64,000 nucleotides of DNA, taken from the NCBI GenBank assembly GCA_016209105.1, contig JACQWR010000011.1, positions 1 to 64,000 of the forward strand, in the 5' to 3' direction. Under the pieces are notes generated by a model. It had not been told where the DNA came from. It saw only the letters and a program-made list of their open reading frames with translations, and searched no databases. Made by a program: the position numbers and the translations under genes. The stretch is from Deltaproteobacteria bacterium (GTDB lineage: Bacteria > Desulfobacterota > Syntrophia > Syntrophales > JACQWR01). Positions 7,151 to 16,693 of the stretch are shown here, piece by piece; position 1 is the first letter of the stretch; each line of letters opens with the position of its first letter.

Positions 7151-9157
7151 ATGCTGACCATAAAAATCGCCGGGACCTCTTCTTCCCCGTACCGAGAAGC
7201 CCTCGATCTGGAATGGCTGGAAACGAACGGTTTGGGCGGATATGCATCCAGTACCCTTCTCAACTGCCATACCAGGAAGTATCATGGTCTTCTGGTGACA
7301 AACCTGAAAGCACCACCGGGCAGATATGTTCTCCTTTCAAAATTCGAGGACTCACTCTTAGGTAAAAAAGAGGAAGTTTTTCTCTCCTGCCACCAATACC
7401 CGGGCGTCTTTTTTCCTCAGGAACACTGCCTGAAAGAATTCCATGCCCATCCCTATCCCCATTTCGTTTATCAGAAGGATGATCTTTGCGTTACTAAATC
7501 AATCATGCTCGTTCGGGGAGAGGATACCGTTCTCATCAGGTACGAAATCGTGGAATGCGGTGCGCCCGCTGTCCTGCGCCTGAAACCATTCCTCGCCTTC
7601 CGGGACCATCATGCCCTGTCAAAGCAGAACTACAGCCTGCATGTGAAAACCTATGCCATACGGAACGGCTTCATGATCCAACCCTACAACGACATGCCTG
7701 CACTGTTCATCCAGACCAACCTTAGGCCCCGCTTTTTCCCCGCTCCCATCTGGTACAACAATTTCGAGTATCCGGTCGAAGAGGAAAGGGGCTATGAATG
7801 GCACGAAGACCTTTTCCAGCCGGGGATTATAGAAATACCGGTACGGAAGGGAAGCGTGGTTATTGTCTCTGCGTCTCTTGATATTTCCCACGGCCAACTG
7901 AAGAAGAAATGGCTGGCCGAAGAGTCGGAGCGGAATAGGGAGCAGCGGGAACAGGAAAAGATCATGCCCGCACTAAAAAGAAAGGGAGACAAGGAAAACA
8001 TGCTGAACCTCCTGCGGGCGGGAAAGCAGTTTCTCATCGAGACCCCCTCCGGCCGCCCGGCAATCATCGCCGGATACCACTGGTTCGGTGACTGGGGACG
8101 GGATACCCTTATTTCGTTGCCGGCACTGACCTTCTTTTCCGGACGTCCCCGGCAGGGTATCGCAATCCTGTGTTCTTTTGCCGAATATGAGCAGCGGGGG
8201 CTTCTGCCCAACTGCTTCTCGGATAATGGAAAAGAACATGCCTACAACTCGGTGGATACGCCCCTGTGGTACTGCTGGGCGGTACAGCAGATGCTTACGT
8301 GTACCGGCGATATCCGTACCGTGGGAAGCCATATGTGGCCAGTCATAAAGAAGATTATCCGCAATTTCCTGGGAGGAACGACTTTTAATATCCACACGGA
8401 CGCAAACGGTCTGCTCTATGCCGGCGCCAGGGAAACGCAGCTCACCTGGATGGATGCAACGGTAAACGGCAAACCGGTGACGCCCCGGTGGGGATACTCC
8501 GTGGAAATCAATGCCCTCTGGTACAACGCCGTCCGCTTTGCCGCAGAACTGGCCGGGCGCTTCGGCCACGACGAACTTTCCCTTGCGGACCTGGCATCTA
8601 AAATCCGCCGATCATTCAACGAAACCTTCTGGATACAAAGCAAATCATATCTCGGCGATGTGTCCCATGACGGCACGCTCGATGATTCCCTGCGCCCCAA
8701 CCAGATTCTCGCCGTCTCCCTCCCCTATTCCCCGCTCGATACCGACCAGCGACAAGGCGTGGTTGCTCATGTCAAGGAACACCTTCTTACTCCCTTCGGC
8801 CTAAGGACTCTCGCACCGGCGGATCCCCAATACCAGGGATTCTACCAGGGTGCTGCCGTATTGAGAGACATGGCTTACCACCAGGGTACGGTCTGGCCGT
8901 GGCTTCTGTCCCATTTCGGCGAAGCGCTGCTTAAAACAGCGCCGGATAAGAACGAAGCCCGGCGGTTTTTGCACGATTATGTGCGTTCGTTCTTGCGTCT
9001 GCACCTGCCAGCGGCCGGCGTGGGCTGCGTATCGGAAATCTTCGATGGCGAGCCGCCTCATCGTCCCAACGGATGCATTGCCCAGGCCTGGAGCACGGCG
9101 GCCCTGATCATGCTGTATGTTCTCATCAGTAAATCCTCGCTGAAGGGCGATAATTGA
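7151..9157 (+). CDS. Glycogen debranching enzyme (amylo-alpha-1,6-glucosidase type)
   Basis: 668 residues. The N-terminal GDE domain (about 15-230) opens with WLETNGLGGYASST and NCHTRKYHGLL. The C-terminal (alpha/alpha)6 barrel (about 290-660) contains YHWFGDWGRD, NAYNSVDTP-like and YHQGTVWPWL blocks typical of the archaeal/bacterial GDE family (GH133). It removes alpha-1,6 branches from glycogen so that the phosphorylase downstream can continue. A strong AGGAGGTG sits six bases before the ATG. It lies 24 bp after lolA and could be read through from it, but function links it to the glycogen genes that follow. Confidence 0.92.
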   Translation: MLTIKIAGTSSSPYREALDLEWLETNGLGGYASSTLLNCHTRKYHGLLVTNLKAPPGRYVLLSKFEDSLLGKKEEVFLSCHQYPGVFFPQEHCLKEFHAHPYPHFVYQKDDLCVTKSIMLVRGEDTVLIRYEIVECGAPAVLRLKPFLAFRDHHALSKQNYSLHVKTYAIRNGFMIQPYNDMPALFIQTNLRPRFFPAPIWYNNFEYPVEEERGYEWHEDLFQPGIIEIPVRKGSVVIVSASLDISHGQLKKKWLAEESERNREQREQEKIMPALKRKGDKENMLNLLRAGKQFLIETPSGRPAIIAGYHWFGDWGRDTLISLPALTFFSGRPRQGIAILCSFAEYEQRGLLPNCFSDNGKEHAYNSVDTPLWYCWAVQQMLTCTGDIRTVGSHMWPVIKKIIRNFLGGTTFNIHTDANGLLYAGARETQLTWMDATVNGKPVTPRWGYSVEINALWYNAVRFAAELAGRFGHDELSLADLASKIRRSFNETFWIQSKSYLGDVSHDGTLDDSLRPNQILAVSLPYSPLDTDQRQGVVAHVKEHLLTPFGLRTLAPADPQYQGFYQGAAVLRDMAYHQGTVWPWLLSHFGEALLKTAPDKNEARRFLHDYVRSFLRLHLPAAGVGCVSEIFDGEPPHRPNGCIAQAWSTAALIMLYVLISKSSLKGDN

Positions 9158-9170
9158 AACTCTCCGTTAA

Positions 9171-9288
9171 TTGAAGTTCTCCTTGAGCAAGCTGCGGAGA
9201 ATCTTCGATTCTTAAGGAATCGTACTCTTGAGCATTCGCTCGCTTACCCCTTGGGCACGCTAAAAGAGGAATGACTCGCCCAAGGGAT
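9171..9288 (+). repeat. Palindromic repeat family PR2, left two-thirds, plus local hairpin
   Basis: TTGAAGTTCTCC through CGCTCGCTTACCCC (9171-9250) matches the PR2 unit at 34469. After that point the sequence diverges, but it forms its own hairpin with CCCTTGGGC and GCCCAAGGG arms. It occupies much of the 326-base gap before the GT4 gene. Confidence 0.7.
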
Positions 9289-9350
9289 TAAAGAAACTTC
9301 TTGATAAGAATAACCTTTCTATGTCATACTGTTACTTAAGAAAAATGTGA

Positions 9351-9371
9351 GGCAGGATTTTACATCCTGCC
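9351..9371. other. Perfect 8-bp inverted repeat upstream of GT4 gene
   Basis: GGCAGGAT and ATCCTGCC arms enclose a five-base loop. There is no T-tract. It may be an operator or a weak terminator for the debranching enzyme gene. A second short hairpin (CTCCGT/ACGGAG) lies just before the ribosome site of the next gene. Confidence 0.4.
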
Positions 9372-9483
9372 GTCTTCACCAAACCGATTGTCGGATAATA
9401 AACGCCCATGGTCTATCCCCTAATTCTCTAAAGGTTGTCCTTATTGATCTCCGTCGCCTACGGAGTACGGAGGCTTGTAAACC

Positions 9484-10818
9484 ATGCGAATACTTATGTT
9501 CGGGTGGGAATTCCCCCCTCACATGAGCGGAGGGCTTGGCACAGCCTGCTTCGGTATTACAAAGGCGCTCGCCGCCATGGGCCATGAGATCACGTTCGTT
9601 CTGCCGAGAATAAAGGGCGAAAAAGAGCATTCCCACGTAGAACTTCTTTCCGCATCGGATGTCCCTGTTCCCCTGTCATATGTTAACGCCCCGGCCTATC
9701 TCCCGGCGATGGACACCAAGGAAGACCCCTTCCAATACCTTTTCCACAAACTCCGCATGAGAATGGTCAATTCCCCCCTCAGGCCATACCTCACCGAGAG
9801 CCAATATGCAGAGCTGATTTCCGGAACGAAAATATCACCCCTCTCCAAACCCGACAGCGAAGGACGTGGGCTGCTTTCCATCCCCGGTGACTATGGTCCC
9901 GATCTTATCGCCGAGGTCATACGGTACGGGGCTGTGGCGGGGGTGATTGCCGGCAACGAGCGCTTCGACGTCATTCACGCCCATGACTGGATGACGATCT
10001 TCGCAGGTATCCATGCACGGAAGGTCGGAAATATCCCCCTCGTCCTCCATGTTCATGCCCTTGAATTCGACCGCAGCGGCGAACATATAAACCAGGACGT
10101 CTATGACATTGAACGCCGCGGCATGGAAGCGGCAGACCATATCATCGCAGTCAGTCACTATACAAAGAGGGTGATCGTTGAACGCTACGGCATCAATCCT
10201 CAGAAAATAACCGCTGTTCACAACGCCGTTTACCGCAACGAGGCACGGCAGGCCTACCATGTGAGCAAAAAAAAGAGTGCCAAGATCGTCCTGTTCCTCG
10301 GCAGGATTACCTTTCAGAAGGGACCGGACTACTTCGTCGAAGCCGCCGCAAAAGTTCTCAAGGCGCTGCCCGATGTGAAATTTGTTATGGCGGGTGCCGG
10401 GGACATGATGCCGCGCATGATCGAACGGGTCGCAGAACTCGGGCTGGGACGGCATTTCCACTTTACCGGTTTCCTGAGAGGAACAGATATCGAGAAGATT
10501 TTCACGATGAGCGATCTCTATGTCATGCCGAGCGTATCCGAGCCTTTCGGCATATCTCCTCTCGAGGCCATGATGTGCGATGTCCCGGTAATCATTTCCC
10601 GTCAGTCCGGTGTGGCGGAGATTCTCCAAGGCGCAATGAAGGTTGATTTCTGGGACGTAAATGAAATTGCCAACAAGATTATCGCTATTTTAAAATACCC
10701 TGTTCTGGCCGCAGAAATTGTCGCCAGGTCACGGGAGGACCTGCGGAACATCCACTGGGAAAATGCCGCCTCACAGATTGTGAAAACGTATCAGCGTATA
10801 TTACACAAACCTGACTGA
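9484..10818 (+). CDS. GT4-type glycosyltransferase, probable glycogen/alpha-glucan synthase
   Basis: 444 residues with a GT-B fold. The start MRILMFGWEFPPHMSGGLG is the N-terminal nucleotide-sugar loop. The C-terminal half has LGRITFQKGPDYF and the E-x7-E catalytic pair (about Glu353 and Glu361) in EPFGISPLEA. It transfers a glucosyl or similar unit from a nucleotide sugar. Its place between debranching enzyme and amylase suggests a role in glycogen synthesis or remodelling, though GT4 proteins also make other glycans. ACGGAGG precedes the ATG by about ten bases. Confidence 0.85.
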   Translation: MRILMFGWEFPPHMSGGLGTACFGITKALAAMGHEITFVLPRIKGEKEHSHVELLSASDVPVPLSYVNAPAYLPAMDTKEDPFQYLFHKLRMRMVNSPLRPYLTESQYAELISGTKISPLSKPDSEGRGLLSIPGDYGPDLIAEVIRYGAVAGVIAGNERFDVIHAHDWMTIFAGIHARKVGNIPLVLHVHALEFDRSGEHINQDVYDIERRGMEAADHIIAVSHYTKRVIVERYGINPQKITAVHNAVYRNEARQAYHVSKKKSAKIVLFLGRITFQKGPDYFVEAAAKVLKALPDVKFVMAGAGDMMPRMIERVAELGLGRHFHFTGFLRGTDIEKIFTMSDLYVMPSVSEPFGISPLEAMMCDVPVIISRQSGVAEILQGAMKVDFWDVNEIANKIIAILKYPVLAAEIVARSREDLRNIHWENAASQIVKTYQRILHKPD

Positions 10819-10863
10819 CCAAGACGTGCCGTATCTTCTTTTTATGAAGTGGGGGGGAAAAAG

Positions 10864-12066
10864 ATGCCGAGTGTATGCATTTACTTCCAGGTTCATCAGC
10901 CTCGCCGGCTGAAGCGTTACAGTTTTTTCAACATCGGCCATGACCATTTCTATGAAGACAAGGAGAAAAACCGGCAGATACTGAACAAGATCGCGGAAAA
11001 ATGTTACCTTCCCACCAATAGGATACTTCTCGACTTGCTGAAGGAGTATGGGGGAACCTTTCGGATTGCCTTTTCCCTGACCGGAGTGCTCCTGGACCAG
11101 CTCGAAGAAAATCGCCCCGATGTTCTGGACAGCTTCAAACGCCTTGCCGACACGGGATGCGTGGAATTCCTGAACGAAACCTACTATCACTCCCTCGCGT
11201 TCCTGTTCTCGCCGAGAGAGTTCCGGGAGCAGATTGCCCTGCACAAGAAAAGGATCCAGGATCTTTTTGGGCAAACGCCGGTCACGTTCCGCAACACCGA
11301 GCTCATTTACAATAATGACCTCGCAAAAGCAGTGGAAAAGATGGGCTATAAAACGATCCTGACCGAGGGGGCGGACAAGATACTCGGCTGGCGCAGCCCC
11401 AATTTCGTGTACCAGCCGGCCGGCTGCACGAAAATAAAACTCCTCCTGAAGAACTACCGGCTCTCTGATGATGTCGCCTTTCGCTTTTCCGATGCCCGAT
11501 GGTCAGAGCATCCTCTCATGGCGGATAAGTTTGCTCACTGGATACATAATATCAACGCCGCCGGTGAGGTGATAAATCTCTTCATGGATTATGAAACATT
11601 CGGTGAACATCAGTGGCAGGAAACGGGTATTTTCGAGTTTCTCAAGCTGTTTCCCCGGGAAATTACCCGGCACCCGGATTTCATATTTCAAACTCCCTCT
11701 GAAGTGGCAAAACGCTATGATCCCGTTGCACAACTGGATATCCCTGACTTCATCTCCTGGGCGGATGTAGAGAGGGACTTGACAGCGTGGCTGGGAAATG
11801 CGATGCAGAAGGATGCAATCCGGTCTCTCTATGGTATGGAAAAAATCGTGCGCCGTTTCAAGAACGATAAGCTGCTGGATACCTGGCGCCTGCTTCAGAC
11901 ATCGGATCATTTCTATTACATGTGCACCAAGTGGTTCTCCGACGGGGATGTCCATAAGTATTTTAATCCCTTCGAGTCTCCATATGATGCCTACATAAGC
12001 TATATGAACGTGCTGGATGACTTTTCCGGGTATTTTAAAACAGTGAAAAAAAGACCGGGCGTGTGA
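10864..12066 (+). CDS. Glycoside hydrolase family 57 alpha-amylase-like enzyme
   Basis: 400 residues from the ATG at 10864, which has a G-rich ribosome site. A GTG at 10849 is in frame but would overlap that site. The family GH57 opening YFQVHQPRRL is present. The likely nucleophile is Glu105 in FLNETYYHSL and the acid/base Asp242 in FMDYETFGEHQ. It should cleave or rearrange alpha-1,4-glucans in the cytoplasm, as there is no signal peptide. It is shorter than characterised GH57 branching enzymes, so amylase or 4-alpha-glucanotransferase activity is likelier. It lies between the glycosyltransferase and the synthase-phosphorylase fusion. Confidence 0.88.
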   Translation: MPSVCIYFQVHQPRRLKRYSFFNIGHDHFYEDKEKNRQILNKIAEKCYLPTNRILLDLLKEYGGTFRIAFSLTGVLLDQLEENRPDVLDSFKRLADTGCVEFLNETYYHSLAFLFSPREFREQIALHKKRIQDLFGQTPVTFRNTELIYNNDLAKAVEKMGYKTILTEGADKILGWRSPNFVYQPAGCTKIKLLLKNYRLSDDVAFRFSDARWSEHPLMADKFAHWIHNINAAGEVINLFMDYETFGEHQWQETGIFEFLKLFPREITRHPDFIFQTPSEVAKRYDPVAQLDIPDFISWADVERDLTAWLGNAMQKDAIRSLYGMEKIVRRFKNDKLLDTWRLLQTSDHFYYMCTKWFSDGDVHKYFNPFESPYDAYISYMNVLDDFSGYFKTVKKRPGV

Positions 12067-12175
12067 ATAAAGAGAGAAGCTTCCTGATGGTTACTTGTCT
12101 ATAGGAGCCCGTAACCGGAAGCGCGTCCGTAGGGGGTTGGAACTTCATTGAGCAATTTTAAGAGGGGAAGGATTC

Positions 12176-15100
12176 ATGGCCAAGAGACAAAGCGGTTATC
12201 TTTTTGAAGTCAGCTGGGAGGTATGCAACAAGGTCGGAGGGATATATACCGTCATCACGACCAAGATCCCCGAAGCCATGCAGGTTTACGGCGACGACTA
12301 TTACCTTCTCGGCCCTGACCTCAAAACCAATCTCGAGTTTGAGGAAACCGATGAAGACTGCTGGACAAAGATCAGGGAAGGAACGGCTATCAAAGACATC
12401 CCCTGCCGATTCGGCCGGTGGAAAATCCCCGGCGAACCCAAGGTAATCCTTGTTAATTTCAAAACAAAATACAACAAAGACCAATTGCTGTTCAGGGTAT
12501 GGGAGGATTACGGTGTTGACTCCATTGCCGGCGGGTGGGACTACGTGGAACCCGTCATGTTCAGCTACGCCTGCGCCGAGGTCATAGAAACCATATACAA
12601 TCTGATGGTAAGGCCAGAACGCAGGACTGCCGTAGCCCAGTTTCATGAATGGATGACCGGTGCGGGGCTTCTGGGCATTAAGAAGCTTGTGCCGGAGATC
12701 GGCACCGTTTTTACGACTCATGCCACAATACTGGGGAGAAGCCTTGCCGGCTCGGGAATGGATATCTATACGGCCATGGAAAACATATCTCCCCAGCGGG
12801 AGGCGAGCGCCCACAATATCACGGCAAAATATTCCATGGAAGTAGTCACGGCCCGGGAAGCCGATTGTTTCACCACCGTCAGTGAAATAACTGCGTCTGA
12901 GACAAAAAATTTCCTGGGCAAATCGCCGGATATTATTACCCCCAACGGGCTCGACATTGACCATATCCCCGACTTGACGCAAGACAGAACACCCGCCCTG
13001 AAGGCCAGGGAACGGCTCCTCGATGCCGCGGCGAGGTTCCTGCGCAAAGAGTTCCCGCCAACCACAAAGATCGTGATTATTTCCGGACGCTACGAATTTC
13101 GCAACAAGGGCATTGACATCTTCCTCAATGCCCTGGGACGTTTGGATAAAGAAATGTCCGAAAAAGAGGTGATCCTGGTCTACCTCTTTGTGATCGGCGG
13201 TCATACCGACTTGATCCCGGCCCTGCAGTGCGAGTATTCATCGCTTTACTGTGACTATTCAAAAAGCGACACCGGCGTAACACCGATCGCAACCCACCGC
13301 CTCCAATATGAAGCATCCGATCCCATCCTGCAAACGTGCAACAGACTTGGATTGAAGAACAGTGCCCAGAACAAGGTAAACGTCATCTTCATTCCGGCCT
13401 ACCTCAACGGCCATGACGGCCTCATCAACCTGACCTATTATGAGGCCCTTTCCGGCGGTGATCTGGGTGTTTTCCCCTCGTACTACGAACCCTGGGGATA
13501 CACGCCCCAGGAAAGCGCCGCCCATGCGGTGCCTACCGTTACGACGGATCAGGCGGGCTTCGGCCTCTGGGCGGAACAAACAATAGACACGGACGGCGGC
13601 GTTATTTTGTTGAAGCGCAAGGGACAGCCCCTTCTCACCATTGAAGACAACCTGTACGGCATCTTCGAACATTTCCTCTCTTGGACGGACCGGGAAATGG
13701 AGGAAAAAAGAAAAAAGGCCCGCGACACCGCTTCCCGGGCAAACTGGAAAGATTTTTTCAAGTTCTACCGCAATGCTTACGAAAAGGCACTAAGCGCCGC
13801 CCGCGCCCGCGCCGAGAAGATCGCCCTCAAGGACGAACGAGAGGAAAAAAAGCTTGTCTTCGCGGGGGCCGTATCTACCCAGCCTCATTTCCGTTCCTTT
13901 ACGGCCGTCGTGAATCTGCCGGAGAGTATCGCGCGGTTGCGAGAACTGTCTTATAATATCTGGTGGTCATGGAACCCCCGTGCGCTGGACCTGTTCGCTA
14001 CCCTCGATCCGAAGACATGGGAAAAATCAGAGAGAAATCCCGTAAAAATGCTGGAAACAGTCGCCCCGGAACGGCTTCGGGAAGCCTCGACAAATACCAG
14101 TTACCTTGCCCTCTACACATGGGTCATGCAACAGTTCGACGATTACATGGCGGAAATCAGGGAGTCGGCGTGCCGCCTCTCCACCTTGGAAATCAAATGT
14201 TCGGCGCCGATCGCCTACTTCTCCACCGAATACGGCCTGCACGAAACCATCCCCATCTATTCGGGGGGACTGGGCACCCTTTCCGGCGATCACCTGAAAA
14301 CCGCAAGCGATTTGAACATACCGCTGGTCGCTGTGGGCCTGCTTTACAAAAACGGTTTCTTCAAGCAGGTAATAGACCGCAGCGGCATTCAGATCGCGGA
14401 ATATCCGGAAAACGATTTTTCCATCATGCCTGTCCAGATCGTCCAGGACGACCGGGGAAAAGACGTCCAGATAAGCCTCGAATTGCCCGGGCGCACCCTT
14501 TACGCAAGTATTTGGGAAATCAAGGTGGGGAGGGTTTCCCTTTACCTGCTGAGCACCGATGTCCCCCGGAACACCCCGCAAGACCGGAAGATAACGGAGC
14601 GTCTGTATTCGGCTGATCAGAGGACCAGGTTCGAACAGGAAATCCTCCTCGGTATCGGCGGGACAAAACTCCTCAAGAAGCTGGGAATAACCCCCCGTCT
14701 TTACCACATAAACGAAGGACACTCCGCATTCCTCATTTTCGCGCGTATTGCTACCCTTATGGCGGAGGAAGGCCTGAGCTTCGATGAGGCATGTGAAGTG
14801 GTGCGCGGCAGCACCGTTTTTACCACCCACACGCCCGTGGAGGCGGGAAATGAGCGCTTCCCCCGGGAACTGATGGAGTATTACTTCTCCCCGTTTATCA
14901 AGAGAACAGGCATATCCTGGTCACAGTTTTGGGAAATGGGACAGAAGGAAAGCGGTGACGACAAGCCCTTCTTCATGACTATCCTCGCCATGAAGTTTAC
15001 CAATATGACGAACGCCGTAAGCCATGTTCACGGCCAAGTTTCGAGGCGTCTGTGGCGCGACGTATGGAAGGGTTTTCACGAAACAGACATCCCCATAACA

Positions 15101-16450
15101 GAAGTAACCAACGGCATCCATACCATGTCCTACATCTCCCCCCGGATGAAAGAACTGCTCGATATCTACCTGGGCATAGACTGGTGGAAAGACATGACCG
15201 ATCGCAGTCGCTGGGCAAAAGTGAGGGAAATACCCGATACGACCTTGTGGCGGACGAGATATGAGATCAAGCAGAAAACCATTGATTTTCTCATTGAACA
15301 TACATCCAAACACTGGGTAAAGTACGGCTACACGAAGACGTGGCGGGAAGAGCTTTTCGCAAAAATCAACCCTTCGGCGCTCATGATCGGATTCTCGCGG
15401 CGCTTCGCCCCCTATAAACGCGCCGATCTGATTTTTTCCGACATAGACAGGCTGGATGGCATCATCAACAACAAAATGCGCCCCGTGCACATCATCTTCG
15501 CGGGGAAGGCCCATCCGAACGACGATATGGGCAAAAGCATCCTCAAAAAAGTAATCGACCTTTGCAAGGATGAACGCTTTCGGGGAAAGATCTTCTTTAT
15601 CGAAGACTACAACATCCGTGTCGCCCGCCACCTTGTCCAAGGCGTGGACGTATGGCTGAACACGCCCCGCCGTCCCTACGAGGCAAGCGGCACCAGCGGC
15701 GAGAAGGTCGTCATCAACGGCGTGCTCAACCTAAGTGTTTCGGACGGCTGGTGGTGCGAGGGCTACGACGGCGCCAACGGCTGGACTATCGGTCCCGTTG
15801 TGAGGGATTACAAGGAAGAGCTCCCCAACGCCGATGAGGAGGACAGCCGTTCGCTCTATGCACTGCTGGAAAATACCATAATCCCCATGTTCTATGACCG
15901 GGAAGTGTCGGGCATCCCCGAAAAATGGATAGCCGTGATTAAAAGGTCAATGGAGACCCTGGCGCCGCGCTTCAATACGGAAAGGATGCTCCTCGAGTAC
16001 TACGATAAAATGTATCTGCCTACGGCAAAGAGGGAAAAGGAAATGACAGCCTCATCCTATAAGATGGCCAGAGAACTTGCAGACTGGAAACGCAAGATAC
16101 CCATGCGTTTTTCCTCTCTCAAACTGCTGGATGTCATCGTCGAGGGCGTCCACGGCGACTCTATCACCATTGACCAGCCGCTTATCGTAAAAGCGAGGGT
16201 AGATCCGGGGAAACTCGATCCCGGGGAAATTCGGGTCGAGTTGGTAATCGGAAAGGAAGACGGACACGGGATTATCGGCATGCCGGACTGCGTCCCCCTG
16301 GAGCTGGCTGAGAAATTGGATGGCATCCTCACTTTTTCCATTCAATACACACTTAAGCAGAACGGCACCCACGCTTACGGGGTCAGGGTTTTGCCATACC
16401 ACAAGAACCTTTCCTGTAAGAATGAACCCGGCCTGATCCTCTGGGGCTGA
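12176..16450 (+). CDS. Fusion of GT3 glycogen synthase and GT35 alpha-glucan phosphorylase
   Basis: 1424 residues in one frame. Residues 1 to about 550 match the eukaryote-like GT3 glycogen synthase (FEVSWEVCNKVGGIYTVI opening, TVFTTHATILGR, ITPNGLDIDH, PSYYEPWGYTPQE). A charged linker follows, then a DUF3417-type segment (LSYNIWWSWNPRA) and a glycogen phosphorylase domain with STEYGLHETIPIYSGGLG. The PLP lysine is near residue 1177 in EASGTSGEKVVINGV. About 120 C-terminal residues form a beta-rich tail. One chain therefore carries both glucan-building and phosphorolytic activities. The ribosome site GGGGAAGGA precedes the ATG. No frameshift or stop is seen at the junction. Confidence 0.93.
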   Translation: MAKRQSGYLFEVSWEVCNKVGGIYTVITTKIPEAMQVYGDDYYLLGPDLKTNLEFEETDEDCWTKIREGTAIKDIPCRFGRWKIPGEPKVILVNFKTKYNKDQLLFRVWEDYGVDSIAGGWDYVEPVMFSYACAEVIETIYNLMVRPERRTAVAQFHEWMTGAGLLGIKKLVPEIGTVFTTHATILGRSLAGSGMDIYTAMENISPQREASAHNITAKYSMEVVTAREADCFTTVSEITASETKNFLGKSPDIITPNGLDIDHIPDLTQDRTPALKARERLLDAAARFLRKEFPPTTKIVIISGRYEFRNKGIDIFLNALGRLDKEMSEKEVILVYLFVIGGHTDLIPALQCEYSSLYCDYSKSDTGVTPIATHRLQYEASDPILQTCNRLGLKNSAQNKVNVIFIPAYLNGHDGLINLTYYEALSGGDLGVFPSYYEPWGYTPQESAAHAVPTVTTDQAGFGLWAEQTIDTDGGVILLKRKGQPLLTIEDNLYGIFEHFLSWTDREMEEKRKKARDTASRANWKDFFKFYRNAYEKALSAARARAEKIALKDEREEKKLVFAGAVSTQPHFRSFTAVVNLPESIARLRELSYNIWWSWNPRALDLFATLDPKTWEKSERNPVKMLETVAPERLREASTNTSYLALYTWVMQQFDDYMAEIRESACRLSTLEIKCSAPIAYFSTEYGLHETIPIYSGGLGTLSGDHLKTASDLNIPLVAVGLLYKNGFFKQVIDRSGIQIAEYPENDFSIMPVQIVQDDRGKDVQISLELPGRTLYASIWEIKVGRVSLYLLSTDVPRNTPQDRKITERLYSADQRTRFEQEILLGIGGTKLLKKLGITPRLYHINEGHSAFLIFARIATLMAEEGLSFDEACEVVRGSTVFTTHTPVEAGNERFPRELMEYYFSPFIKRTGISWSQFWEMGQKESGDDKPFFMTILAMKFTNMTNAVSHVHGQVSRRLWRDVWKGFHETDIPITEVTNGIHTMSYISPRMKELLDIYLGIDWWKDMTDRSRWAKVREIPDTTLWRTRYEIKQKTIDFLIEHTSKHWVKYGYTKTWREELFAKINPSALMIGFSRRFAPYKRADLIFSDIDRLDGIINNKMRPVHIIFAGKAHPNDDMGKSILKKVIDLCKDERFRGKIFFIEDYNIRVARHLVQGVDVWLNTPRRPYEASGTSGEKVVINGVLNLSVSDGWWCEGYDGANGWTIGPVVRDYKEELPNADEEDSRSLYALLENTIIPMFYDREVSGIPEKWIAVIKRSMETLAPRFNTERMLLEYYDKMYLPTAKREKEMTASSYKMARELADWKRKIPMRFSSLKLLDVIVEGVHGDSITIDQPLIVKARVDPGKLDPGEIRVELVIGKEDGHGIIGMPDCVPLELAEKLDGILTFSIQYTLKQNGTHAYGVRVLPYHKNLSCKNEPGLILWG

Positions 16451-16536
16451 TCCTGCGTGCCTGTTCAAACGCTGACTGCCCTGGCCTCGTCGTGGGCCCT
16501 GCGTATGATTGTATTTTGGAGGAGGCGTGGGAATTT

Positions 16537-16633
16537 GGTTCATCCAGGCTCAAAATCTTTTTCGACCATGCGACATCTCGCTTCGCTGCGATGGCATGGT
16601 ATCCGAAAAATCTTTGATTCGCCTTCCTGAACC
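16537..16633 (+). repeat. Palindromic repeat family PR3, copy 1
   Basis: About 97 bp with a nested palindrome: ACCATGC...GCATGGT inside AAAATCTTTTTCG...CGAAAAATCTTT. The same unit lies inverted at 18052-18152 with roughly 85-90 percent identity by eye. The pair flanks the unknown protein, the MITE and the DUF2905 gene. Confidence 0.75.
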
Positions 16634-16693
16634 CAATTTCTCTTATTCCACAAGATTGAAGATTCTTTTTGTCAGCGTCAAAAGGTCGTCTGA

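Noticed and set aside
12158-13204. A 348-codon frame opposite the glycogen synthase half of the fusion
   Set aside because: No motif or ribosome site, and the opposite strand is unmistakably coding.
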